Positions 17,848 to 26,010 of a DNA stretch of 64,000 nucleotides are shown here, in pieces. Location of the stretch: positions 1 through 64,000 of the forward strand of contig JAJXUI010000009.1 of NCBI GenBank assembly GCA_021782995.1, given 5' to 3'. Under the pieces are notes generated by a model, which saw only the letters and a list, made by a program, of their open reading frames with translations, ran no database searches and was not told the DNA's origin. The stretch is from Pseudomonadota bacterium (GTDB lineage: Bacteria > Pseudomonadota > Gammaproteobacteria > Burkholderiales > Gallionellaceae). Positions within the stretch are counted from its first letter, which is position 1. Each line of letters starts with the position of its first letter. The translations under genes were made by a program, and so were the position numbers.

Positions 17848-19550
17848 CAGTCTTCCTTCTGCTCACTCAGGCTCATCACCTCAGACACGGTCGTCGCGCC
17901 CTCTACAAGCCTGAGCACGGCCTGCTCCAGCAGGGTATGCCCTTTCATGTATTCACGTGCCGCCTTCATGAAATGTGTGGCGTCATGATGTGATGCGGCA
18001 TCCACCAGGGTCTGGTTCATTTCCAGCATTTCATATACGCCGGTACGTCCCCGATAACCCGTTCCATTGCAGCTGCTGCAGCCACGGCCGCGCCGGAAGC
18101 TGGCCCAGTGCTGCCGATCCACGCCTGCATGTTCCAGCCATTCCGATTCCTGAGGCGTCGGTACATATTTTTCGGCACAGCTTTCACACACGCGCCTGAT
18201 CAGGCGCTGTGCCAATACAACCTGAACAGATGATGCCACCATGTATTTTGGCACCCCCATATCCACCAGGCGGAATAGCGTACCTGCCGTATCCCGCGTA
18301 TGCAGGGTGGACATCACCAGGTGACCCGTCATCGCCGCACGCAAGCCGATCTGCGCCGTCTCACTATCACGCATCTCGCCCACCAGGATGACATCCGGAT
18401 CCTGGCGCAATGCAGCACGCAGCACACGCGAGAATGAAAGGTCAATTTTTTCGTTCACTTGCACCTGGTTGATGCCGGGCAAGCGGTATTCGACCGGATC
18501 TTCCACTGTGATGATTTTCTGGTCTACCGTATTGATTTCACCCAGCGCCGCATAAAGTGTTGAAGTCTTGCCGCTGCCCGTCGGCCCTGTGACCAGTACC
18601 ATCCCGCTGCTGCTCCTGATGATTTCACGGAAACGCTTGAGCATTGCTGACGGCATACCGAGCTTGTCCAGCGCAAGGAAGCCGCCGCTCTGCGCCAGCA
18701 GCCGCATGACGACCGATTCCCCGTGCTGGGTCGGCATGCTCGAGATACGCACATCAACCGGCTGGTTCTTCACCCGGATATTGAAGCGGCCGTCCTGTGG
18801 CAGGCGCTTTTCCGAAATATCCAGCCCGGCCATCAGCTTCAGCCGCAGCACCAGCGCAGTTGCAATTTTGTGATCCGCTTCGGTTTGCAGGTGCAAGGCT
18901 CCATCAATACGAAAGCGGATTTTCAGGGAGGCTTCCTGTGGCTCGATATGAATATCGGAGGCGCGAACTTGCACAGCATCATCGAACACACTTTGCAGGA
19001 GTTTCACTACCGGCGCATCTTCAGATCCAGGTGCTTCAGTGACCAGCCCGAAATCAATCACGGTATCACCGAGATCCTCCGACAGCTCTTTTGCCAGGCC
19101 GGTGATTTCCTCCGTGCGGCGATAGACGCGATCGATCACTTCCAGCAGCTGGCCTTCGGTTACCACCGCAAGATCGATATCTCGCTTCAACAGACGGCTG
19201 ATCTCGTCGAATGATGCCAGATCCGTCGGGTCAGTCATGCCGACCAGCAATGCGCCATTGCGCTCTTCAAGTGCAATGGCACGGAAACGGCGCGCCTGGT
19301 TTTCCGGCATGCGCCGTACGATATCCAGGTTGATGTTGTAAAACTTGAGATTGATATACGGAATGCTCAGCTGCCGGGCGAGCGCCTCGGAAATCTGCTC
19401 TTCGGTGACAAACGCATTGTCCACCAGCACGCGCCCGAGCTTGCGGCCGGTTCGCTTCTGCTGATCAAGTGCAAAATTAAGTTGATCGTTAGAGATCAGC
19501 TTCTGTGTCACCAGCAGATCGCCCAGGCGAATTTTTTCCGGTCTTGCCAT
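17847..19550 (-). CDS. mshE: MSHA pilus extension ATPase MshE (GspE/PilB family)
   Basis: About 567 residues from MARPEKIRLGDLLVTQ; 24 in-frame upstream codons are rejected because the family starts here. Residues 8-65 hold tandem MshEN motifs (RLGDLLVTQKLISNDQL, then RKLGRVLVDNAFVTEEQI) that bind c-di-GMP in Vibrio cholerae MshE. The ATPase core has Walker A GPTGSGKT near residue 322, Walker B ILVGEMRDSE and a tetracysteine zinc site (CESC, CSSC). It is the first gene of the MSHA locus here and drives pilus polymerisation. Confidence 0.94.
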   Translation of the reverse strand: MARPEKIRLGDLLVTQKLISNDQLNFALDQQKRTGRKLGRVLVDNAFVTEEQISEALARQLSIPYINLKFYNINLDIVRRMPENQARRFRAIALEERNGALLVGMTDPTDLASFDEISRLLKRDIDLAVVTEGQLLEVIDRVYRRTEEITGLAKELSEDLGDTVIDFGLVTEAPGSEDAPVVKLLQSVFDDAVQVRASDIHIEPQEASLKIRFRIDGALHLQTEADHKIATALVLRLKLMAGLDISEKRLPQDGRFNIRVKNQPVDVRISSMPTQHGESVVMRLLAQSGGFLALDKLGMPSAMLKRFREIIRSSSGMVLVTGPTGSGKTSTLYAALGEINTVDQKIITVEDPVEYRLPGINQVQVNEKIDLSFSRVLRAALRQDPDVILVGEMRDSETAQIGLRAAMTGHLVMSTLHTRDTAGTLFRLVDMGVPKYMVASSVQVVLAQRLIRRVCESCAEKYVPTPQESEWLEHAGVDRQHWASFRRGRGCSSCNGTGYRGRTGVYEMLEMNQTLVDAASHHDATHFMKAAREYMKGHTLLEQAVLRLVEGATTVSEVMSLSEQKED

Positions 19551-19584
19551 CGCACTTTTCCCTGTATGAATATTGAAATATCGG

Positions 19585-19606
19585 ATACCCGCTTCTTGGG
19601 TATAAT
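19585..19606 (+). promoter_or_regulatory. Candidate -10 box and dyad in the mshE/PAP2 divergent gap
   Basis: A perfect TATAAT (19601-19606) faces the PAP2 gene but lacks a recognisable -35 box. It overlaps a dyad ATACCC-N7-GGGTAT (19585-19603), which could be a regulator site between mshE and the PAP2 gene. Confidence 0.3.
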
Positions 19607-19696
19607 TGTTCTCCAGAATCATAATCCTATACGAATGAACTGGAAAGGCTTTCCGCTTTCCCCTGCTTCCTGCTCACACAACCAGAAGGTGATGAA

Positions 19697-20545
19697 TTGA
19701 AATACGGAATTTCCCGGCGCATGCTTACGCCTGCAGGACTTTTGTACACCCTGCTCACTCTCCTCCTTCCTGCTTTTTCGGTATTCGCCGATGACACGAC
19801 TCCAGCAAGCAAGCCCACACTGGGGGCAGTAATTTCAGAAGACTATGGCGCATATTTTTCCAGGGATCGCCTGACCCGGTTGGGCATTGCATTTGGTCTT
19901 GGCGCCGTTGCCGCAAACACGAATATCGACATGAATGTGCGCAACTGGTATCAGGACAAGGTACGCAACGACCAGACCAATTCCTGGGCCAGCGACGAAT
20001 TCAGCAATGCCGCCTTCAAGGCCAAACTGTTTGGCGAAGGGAAATACATGGTACCGGTAGCCCTGCTGGCAGCCAGTGTGAACCTGATGGACGAGGATAC
20101 TGCGGTTGGCAACTGGGGCGCCTATGCCAGCCGCGCCTATATTGTTGGCTTGCCGGCCATGTGGGGCATGCAATGGGTAACCGGTGCAGCCAGGCCCAGC
20201 GAAAACCTGCCGGAAGGTTCTAGCTGGCGGCCGATCAACATCCAGGATGGCCATGGCGTCAGCGGGCATTCTTTTGTCGGAACGGTGCCTTTCCTCACTA
20301 TCGCTTATATGAATCCAGACAATGGCTGGGTCAAATATCCGGCCTACCTGGCTTCAATGGCCGCCGGCTGGTCGCGTATCAATGACGATGCCCACTTCCC
20401 TTCACAGGTCGTGCTGGGCTGGTATATGGCATATGAAGCCGTCGATACCGTTTTCGAAAACAACGCAAAGCGCAAACCTGGCATCACTGTGGCACCCATG
20501 GCAGGTCTAGACGGTTTCGGCCTGATGGCCCGCTCAGAATGGTAA
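19697..20545 (+). CDS. Exported PAP2-superfamily protein with altered active-site motifs
   Basis: 282 residues with a signal peptide ([17 protein letters not shown]). The TTG start has AAGGTGA upstream; an ATG 8 codons later is an alternative. Three PAP2 motifs are visible: QWVTGAARP near residue 157, GVSGHSF near residue 190 and SRINDDAH near residue 230. Against the family pattern KX6RP / PSGH / SRX5HX3D, the first Lys is Gln, the Pro is Val and the last Asp is Gln (HFPSQ). The nucleophilic His and the SGH triad remain. A periplasmic phosphatase is expected, but activity may be reduced. It is divergent from mshE and two bases before trmL. Confidence 0.8.
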   Translation: MKYGISRRMLTPAGLLYTLLTLLLPAFSVFADDTTPASKPTLGAVISEDYGAYFSRDRLTRLGIAFGLGAVAANTNIDMNVRNWYQDKVRNDQTNSWASDEFSNAAFKAKLFGEGKYMVPVALLAASVNLMDEDTAVGNWGAYASRAYIVGLPAMWGMQWVTGAARPSENLPEGSSWRPINIQDGHGVSGHSFVGTVPFLTIAYMNPDNGWVKYPAYLASMAAGWSRINDDAHFPSQVVLGWYMAYEAVDTVFENNAKRKPGITVAPMAGLDGFGLMARSEW

Positions 20546-20546
20546 G

Positions 20547-21023
20547 ATGAGCGATACCTTCGCGCACGTCATCCTCTACGAACCGGAGATCCCCCCGAAT
20601 ACCGGCAACATCATCCGCCTGTGCGCCAATACCGGCGCCCAGCTCCATCTGATCAAACCACTGGGATTTGACCTTGAGGACAAACAGCTGCGCCGAGCCG
20701 GCCTGGACTACCATGAATATGCCAACATCAGGGTTCATGACAACCTCGCATCATGCAGGCTTGCATTACCGGACAGCCGATTCTTTGCTTTCACCACGAA
20801 AGCATCATTGCATTACCACACCGTGGCTTTTCAAAAGGGCGATGCATTGCTGTTTGGACCTGAGAGCCGTGGCTTGCCGGCAGAAGTACTCTCCTCGATG
20901 GATGCAGAGCACAGGCTGCGGCTACCCATGCTTCCCCAGAGCCGCAGCCTCAACCTGTCCAACTCTGTCGCAGTGGCCGTATACGAAATATGGAGGCAAT
21001 GTGGTTTCAATGGTGCCGCCTGA
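20547..21023 (+). CDS. trmL: tRNA (cytidine(34)-2'-O)-methyltransferase TrmL
   Basis: A 158-residue SPOUT methyltransferase of TrmL (YibK) size. Motifs are [18 protein letters not shown] at about residues 14-31, [10 protein letters not shown] near residue 105 and [20 protein letters not shown] near 128-147, which form the trefoil knot binding S-adenosylmethionine. It 2'-O-methylates the wobble base of certain tRNA-Leu isoacceptors in the cytoplasm. The start lies one base after the PAP2 stop codon, so the two are probably co-transcribed. Confidence 0.93.
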   Translation: MSDTFAHVILYEPEIPPNTGNIIRLCANTGAQLHLIKPLGFDLEDKQLRRAGLDYHEYANIRVHDNLASCRLALPDSRFFAFTTKASLHYHTVAFQKGDALLFGPESRGLPAEVLSSMDAEHRLRLPMLPQSRSLNLSNSVAVAVYEIWRQCGFNGAA

Positions 21024-21056
21024 AGTTTTACTACCTGCCAATTCCGGAGCCTGATC

Positions 21057-23318
21057 ATGACTGGTCGGCATTTTCAGCATGAATATCCCGGGTCACAGAT
21101 GGATGATGACTTGTTCATGCTGCTGCCAGACCCCGCGATCATTACTGATACGGATGGCGTCATATTCAGGGCAAATCCGGCATTTTATTACCTGACGGGC
21201 CATACATTTCCGGAGCTAACAGGCGTAAATATCGCAGTACTGGAACCCGCAGCCACCTTGAGCGAACCCAAGGACACAACTTCAGGACACGCTGAAATCA
21301 TCTCCCGGCAAGTGATGCTCATCCAAAAAACGGGCAAGCAACTTTCCGTACAGGCCAGCAGCAGGCATTTTTCACTTGGCAATTTTTCCGGATCCATCAG
21401 GACATATCGCCAAACAATCCACAGTACACCGTCTCACGCGCAACTCATGCTGTCGGATGAAAAATTTTCCCGGGTGTTCCACAGCAGTCCCGATCCCATC
21501 CTGATTACAGAACTGGAAAACGGCAGGATCAACGACATCAATTTGGGCTTTACAAAACTCTTCGGCTTCAGCCGCGAAGAGGCCATTGGCAAGACTACCG
21601 TAGAGCTTGGCCTCTGGCTCAACAGGCATGACCGCGAAATCAATATCAACAAGGTCAGCCAATATGGGCACTTATACAACCAGGAATTCATCCTGTATAC
21701 AAAACAGCGCAACCTGCTGACCGTATTGTCCTCAAGCGCCATATTTGCACTGCATGGCAAAACTTACATCGTCGCACATCTCCGCGATATCAGTGAACGG
21801 AAGCAAATTGAATCCGTACTGGCCAATTCCGAGGCGCGCTACCGGCAATTTGCCGACGAACTCCCTCTGGGTATCGTCATAACCCAGGATGGCATGCTGA
21901 AATACGTGAACAATGCATTGACCGACATGATGGGCTACAGCAAAAGCGAGTTCCTTAACAGCTCATTCATGAATTATATCCATGATAACGACAAGTCAAG
22001 AGTTGCAGAGAATCACCGGCGCCGCATGCAGGGAGAGAATGTCATCTCCCCATACCAGATTGCATTGGTGACAAAGTCCGGGGATACCAGACTATGCAAA
22101 ATTTACGCAAGCACGCTGGATTGGGAAGGAAAGAAATCCGGCCTTGGTGTCATCGCGGATGTGACTGACAACCTGCTGTTTGAAGAACGCCTGCAATTTT
22201 CAATCCACCAGCTGCAGGAAAAGGAAAAAGCGAAGACCCGCTTCCTGGCGGCTGCCAGCCACGACTTGCGCCAGCCATTGCATGCCATGGGACTCTTTGT
22301 CACGGCATTGCAGGAACGCGTGCAAGATGTTGAAACACGCAAGATTGTTCAGCAACTCGAAGCATCCACTGAAGCATTACGAGATCTGCTGAATTCGCTG
22401 CTGGACATCTCCAGGCTGGATGCAGGTGTGGTCCAGCCCAGAAACGATTCGTACCCGGTGCAGGAAATCTTTGACCGACTGTCGCACGACTATTTTCCGG
22501 CAGCGACAGAAAAGAAGATTTCACTGCGTTTCACCACTCACCCTTACTGGGTTAAAAGCGATGCTTCCTTGCTGGAGCAGATCCTGAGAAACCTGCTTTC
22601 CAATGCCATCCGGTACACCCGCAACGGCGGAGTTCTTCTCGGCTGCCGCATACGCGGCCAACGGCTGCGCTTTGAAGTATGGGATACAGGGATCGGCATT
22701 TCACCTGCCGAACTGGAGAATATCTTTCACGAATTTTACCAGGTGGGGAATCCGCAGCGGGACCGCAATCTTGGGCTGGGCCTTGGACTGGCCATCTCGC
22801 AGCGGTTGGCGATCCTGCTGGGCACTCACATCGAAGTGAAATCGGCACCCGGCAAAGGCTCCATGTTTGCCTTCTCGGTATCGATCAGCAAACAGGATAT
22901 GCCGTTGCAGGGTTCCACGAATTTCCCGGCCCACAGGCATTTCAGCAATTCAATCATTCTCGTGATAGATGATGAAATGGCAATTCGCGATGCCACGAGG
23001 CTGATGCTGGAAAACTGGGGATGCAAGGTGATGCTGGCCGACTCCGGAGAGGATGCAGTGGAACTGCTGCAGCACACCGGCACCCATCCCCACGCCATCA
23101 TTGCGGATTACCGCCTGCGTAACAACCGCACCGGAGCGGAAGCCATCAGCGCCATCCACCAGATTTTCGACCCCGATATTCCTGCGATCATCATTACAGG
23201 CGATACGGCACCGGAAAGACTGCGGGAAGCCAAGGAAAGTGGTTACCACCTGCTGCACAAGCCGCTTGCGCCCGCAAAACTGCGCACCTTGCTGTCACAC
23301 CTGCTGGCGTCAGACTGA
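21057..23318 (+). CDS. Hybrid histidine kinase with three PAS domains (NahK-like)
   Basis: A 753-residue soluble kinase with no membrane segment. PAS domains lie at about residues 20-115, 135-250 and 265-385. The HisKA box AASHDLRQPLHAMGLF is near residue 400 and the HATPase domain at about 500-620 with N and G boxes (NLLSNAIRYT, DTGIGI, GLGLGLAIS). A C-terminal receiver at about 632-750 has its phospho-Asp in IIADYRL (about residue 684). The SHDLRQPLHA box with a terminal receiver is the layout of the NahK/ErcS' group. The stop codon overlaps the convergent gpsA by 9 bases. Target unknown. Confidence 0.9.
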   Translation: MTGRHFQHEYPGSQMDDDLFMLLPDPAIITDTDGVIFRANPAFYYLTGHTFPELTGVNIAVLEPAATLSEPKDTTSGHAEIISRQVMLIQKTGKQLSVQASSRHFSLGNFSGSIRTYRQTIHSTPSHAQLMLSDEKFSRVFHSSPDPILITELENGRINDINLGFTKLFGFSREEAIGKTTVELGLWLNRHDREININKVSQYGHLYNQEFILYTKQRNLLTVLSSSAIFALHGKTYIVAHLRDISERKQIESVLANSEARYRQFADELPLGIVITQDGMLKYVNNALTDMMGYSKSEFLNSSFMNYIHDNDKSRVAENHRRRMQGENVISPYQIALVTKSGDTRLCKIYASTLDWEGKKSGLGVIADVTDNLLFEERLQFSIHQLQEKEKAKTRFLAAASHDLRQPLHAMGLFVTALQERVQDVETRKIVQQLEASTEALRDLLNSLLDISRLDAGVVQPRNDSYPVQEIFDRLSHDYFPAATEKKISLRFTTHPYWVKSDASLLEQILRNLLSNAIRYTRNGGVLLGCRIRGQRLRFEVWDTGIGISPAELENIFHEFYQVGNPQRDRNLGLGLGLAISQRLAILLGTHIEVKSAPGKGSMFAFSVSISKQDMPLQGSTNFPAHRHFSNSIILVIDDEMAIRDATRLMLENWGCKVMLADSGEDAVELLQHTGTHPHAIIADYRLRNNRTGAEAISAIHQIFDPDIPAIIITGDTAPERLREAKESGYHLLHKPLAPAKLRTLLSHLLASD

Positions 23319-24308
23319 ACCGGGGAACTCGCTGACTGGCACCCGGCTGAGCAGATCTTCTACCACATTGCCGACTTCGGCATGCTCGTACAGCAACCTG
23401 TAGACCGCTTCGCAGATAGGCAGGTCGACGCCCGCCTGGCTGACAAGCTGATGTACCGCTTTCACGCTGTATACACCTTCAGCAACATGACCGAGTTCAC
23501 GCAGAATGTCAGGCAGTGCAAGCCGCCTCGCAAGCATCAGGCCCACCTTGCGATTACGCGACAGATCTCCCGTACAGGTCAGGATGAGATCACCCACACC
23601 GGAAAGTCCGCCCAGGGTTTCCGCCTTGCCGCCCAGCCGGATACCGAGGCGCGTCATTTCGGAAAGGCCGCGTGTCAGCAAGGCTGCCCTGGCGTTGTAA
23701 CCAAATCCCATGCCATCGGAAATCCCGGCAGCTATGGCAAGCACATTTTTCACTGCACCACCGACCTCAACACCAATCACATCATTGCTGGCATAGATGC
23801 GCAGCCGCGGATTATGCAGTGCCAGTGCCGCCTGCCTGGCAAATTCCATATCGTTTGCAGCCAGCACCAGCGCAGTCGGCAACCCTTGCGCCACTTCCTG
23901 TGCAAAACTTGGCCCGGACAGGACGGCTCGCGGAAATTCGGCAGGCAGAACTTCTGCCACAACCTGATGCGGCATCATGCCGGTTTTTTCTTCAAAGCCT
24001 TTACACAACCAGACCACAGGGAACGGGCCGGCCATTTTTGCAAGCTGTGTCACGGTGTCACGCAAGGCGGATATGGGGGTTGCAATCACAACCATTTCCA
24101 CGTTCTGCAGCGCTTGTGCAAAACCGGATTCAAGTGCAATGCTGTCAGGCAGGTTGACGTCGGGCAGGTAACGCTGATTCTGCCTGCTTTCGCGCATTTC
24201 AGCGATCTGCCGAGAATTTCTCGCCCACAGGGTAACCTGGTGGCGTTGCGCGAGGCTGATCGCCATCGCGGTGCCCCATGCACCGGCGCCCAAAACGGTA
24301 ATTTTCAT
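23310..24308 (-). CDS. gpsA: Glycerol-3-phosphate dehydrogenase [NAD(P)+]
   Basis: About 332 residues from MKITVLGAGAWGTAMA; the frame is open 44 codons further but the GxGxxG Rossmann motif must be near the start. It reduces dihydroxyacetone phosphate to glycerol 3-phosphate for phospholipids. Signatures include VWLCKGFEEKTG, LSGPSFAQEVAQGLPTA near residue 140 and the catalytic Lys region GGAVKNVLAIAAGISDG near 185-200. It is the last of a conserved betaproteobacterial block with secB, grxC and a rhodanese. Confidence 0.95.
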   Translation of the reverse strand: MKITVLGAGAWGTAMAISLAQRHQVTLWARNSRQIAEMRESRQNQRYLPDVNLPDSIALESGFAQALQNVEMVVIATPISALRDTVTQLAKMAGPFPVVWLCKGFEEKTGMMPHQVVAEVLPAEFPRAVLSGPSFAQEVAQGLPTALVLAANDMEFARQAALALHNPRLRIYASNDVIGVEVGGAVKNVLAIAAGISDGMGFGYNARAALLTRGLSEMTRLGIRLGGKAETLGGLSGVGDLILTCTGDLSRNRKVGLMLARRLALPDILRELGHVAEGVYSVKAVHQLVSQAGVDLPICEAVYRLLYEHAEVGNVVEDLLSRVPVSEFPGSV

Positions 24309-24357
24309 AATCTGTGAAACAGGTTGTTCCGGAAAAAAATGTCTCTGCAAGCAGGCT

Positions 24358-24819
24358 TCATTCGGCGCCCCAGACATCCACCGACCGCATGTAGCCTGTC
24401 GAGCCATCCTGATGGCGCGCCTTGATCCAGCCACCGCCATTCACGCCCAGCGATTCCATCAAAACATGGTGGGCAACCTGATACAGCACCGGTGCATTCA
24501 TGTCAGGTGCCTTGCGTACCGCGGCCAGCGGAACCGTTACGAGAACAAAATGCCTGTCGCTTACCGCGCGGCGCTCGATCCAGGCCAGCGTGCCCGCGCT
24601 ATCGCGTACCTTGATCCATCCCTGAAGGTTGACGACTGTTTCCAGCGGCGTAAACCTGCCAATGACATATAGCTTTTTGGCCTTGGTGGAGTTGGCGTCG
24701 TACAGGATCGCCGTACTGTCAGAAACGGAAACATACTCGGCAGCATTTGCCGCTACCGTTCCAGCCAGCAGCAAAAACATGCACGCCAGTCTCGAATTCA
24801 AATGCACTCTCACCCCCAT
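24358..24819 (-). CDS. Exported SH3-domain protein
   Basis: About 153 residues with a signal peptide (LACMFLLLAGTVAANA) and two bacterial SH3-like units: YVSVSDSTAILYDANSTKAK with GWIKVRDSAGTLAWIERR, and VRKAPDMNAPVLYQVAHHV with GGWIKARHQDGSTGYM. Such domains usually bind peptidoglycan or peptides in the periplasm. The ATG at 24819 is used; a TTG three codons upstream lies 4 bases after the secB stop. It is inserted between secB and gpsA, and its partner is unknown. Confidence 0.8.
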   Translation of the reverse strand: MGVRVHLNSRLACMFLLLAGTVAANAAEYVSVSDSTAILYDANSTKAKKLYVIGRFTPLETVVNLQGWIKVRDSAGTLAWIERRAVSDRHFVLVTVPLAAVRKAPDMNAPVLYQVAHHVLMESLGVNGGGWIKARHQDGSTGYMRSVDVWGAE

Positions 24820-24831
24820 CCGCTGCAAAGC

Positions 24832-25299
24832 TCAATGCCTGGTCGCAGCTTCAGCCTGAGCCTTTCTCTGCTGATACATCGCATCGAAATTGACTGGCGT
24901 CATCAATACCGGCGAAAACCCTGCACGCACGGAAGCATCAGTCACCAGTTCACGCAGGTAGGGATACACGATATTCGTGCAGACCACCTCCAGCACAGGT
25001 TCCAGCTCTTCTGACGGAATGTTCTGCACCCGGAATATTCCAGCCTGCTTCGCCTCGATGACGAACACCACCTTATCCTTGCCCGGCAACTTTGCAGTTA
25101 TGGTCACCATCAGCACCACTTCATAGATGCCCTTGTCTATCGCCGAATATTCGGTATTGATGTCTATATCCACCTGCGGGCTCTCACGCTCCAGAAAGAT
25201 GCTGGGCGCATGTGGCACTTCCACAGACAGATCCTTGACATAAAGTTTTTCAATATTGAATGATGGTACCGCCTGCGTCTCAGTTGCTGCTTCGCTCAT
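24832..25299 (-). CDS. secB: Protein-export chaperone SecB
   Basis: A 155-residue SecB, normal length. It includes FNIEKLYVKDLSVEVPHAP near the start, the VLMVTITAK region and the SecA-contact stretch PYLRELVTDASVRAGFSPV followed by PVNFDAMY. SecB tetramers hold preproteins unfolded and pass them to SecA. The C-terminal tail QQRKAQAEAATRH is short. Order rhodanese, grxC, secB, gpsA is the usual betaproteobacterial arrangement. Confidence 0.96.
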   Translation of the reverse strand: MSEAATETQAVPSFNIEKLYVKDLSVEVPHAPSIFLERESPQVDIDINTEYSAIDKGIYEVVLMVTITAKLPGKDKVVFVIEAKQAGIFRVQNIPSEELEPVLEVVCTNIVYPYLRELVTDASVRAGFSPVLMTPVNFDAMYQQRKAQAEAATRH

Positions 25300-25331
25300 T
25301 ATCTTCCCCGTAATGCTTGTAATAGTATCAA

Positions 25332-25589
25332 TCAGCCATTCAGCAAAGGCACAAGACCGCCCTGGCTGTCCAGTTCCGCCATATCGTCAAAGCCACCGAC
25401 ATGCTGTTCGCCAATATAGATTTGCGGCACTGTACGGCGGCCAGTTTTTGCAATCATGATGTCGCGTTGCTCAGGGTTCAGGTCAATGCGGATTTTCTCG
25501 ATTTCAGTGACGCCGCGCTTCTTCAGCAAGGCTTCAGCACGCACACAATACGGGCACACCTCCGTGCAGTACATCGTTACTTTTGCCAT
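25332..25589 (-). CDS. grxC: Glutaredoxin 3
   Basis: An 85-residue class I glutaredoxin with active site CPYC at residues 12-15 and the cis-Pro/GSH-binding stretch RRTVPQIYIGEQHVGGFDD. It reduces protein disulfides with glutathione in the cytoplasm. The start is one base after the rhodanese stop codon, so translation is likely coupled. Confidence 0.95.
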   Translation of the reverse strand: MAKVTMYCTEVCPYCVRAEALLKKRGVTEIEKIRIDLNPEQRDIMIAKTGRRTVPQIYIGEQHVGGFDDMAELDSQGGLVPLLNG

Positions 25590-25590
25590 G

Positions 25591-26010
25591 TCATTTCTCC
25601 AATGGTAGATTCGATTTCTGCCACCCCGTCACGCCGCCAACCAGGTTGTGGGCCTGGGTAAATCCGTTCTTGGAAAGCAAGGAACAGGCCATGGCAGAAC
25701 GGTTGCCACTGCGGCAGACCACGACGATGGGCTGGTCGCGGTAACGTTCCAGCTCACCGATGCGCTGTGCAAGCTTGCCGAGCGGAACCCATTTGGCATT
25801 GATGAGATGGCCGGACTTAAACTCGGATTCTTCGCGCACATCCAGCACCAGCGCATTCCTGTGGTTGATCAGTTCGATCGCCTTGAGGGTATCGACATCC
25901 ATGATGCCGCGAATGCGATTGCCAAAAAAAGACCATAACAACATCAAACCGCTCAGGATGGTTACCATGACCATCCCGAAATTGTTAATCAGATACTGTT
26001 GCACGTTCAT
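25591..26010 (-). CDS. Membrane-anchored rhodanese-like sulfurtransferase
   Basis: 139 residues. An N-terminal membrane helix (MVMVTILSGLMLLWSFFG) is followed by a single rhodanese domain with active-site loop CRSGNRS near residue 107. The ATG has AGGAG upstream. Its start lies 26 bases inside the oligosaccharyltransferase gene's 3' end. Rhodaneses carry a persulfide on the loop cysteine; the substrate here is unknown. It resembles E. coli YibN, which also sits beside grxC and secB. Confidence 0.92.
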   Translation of the reverse strand: MNVQQYLINNFGMVMVTILSGLMLLWSFFGNRIRGIMDVDTLKAIELINHRNALVLDVREESEFKSGHLINAKWVPLGKLAQRIGELERYRDQPIVVVCRSGNRSAMACSLLSKNGFTQAHNLVGGVTGWQKSNLPLEK

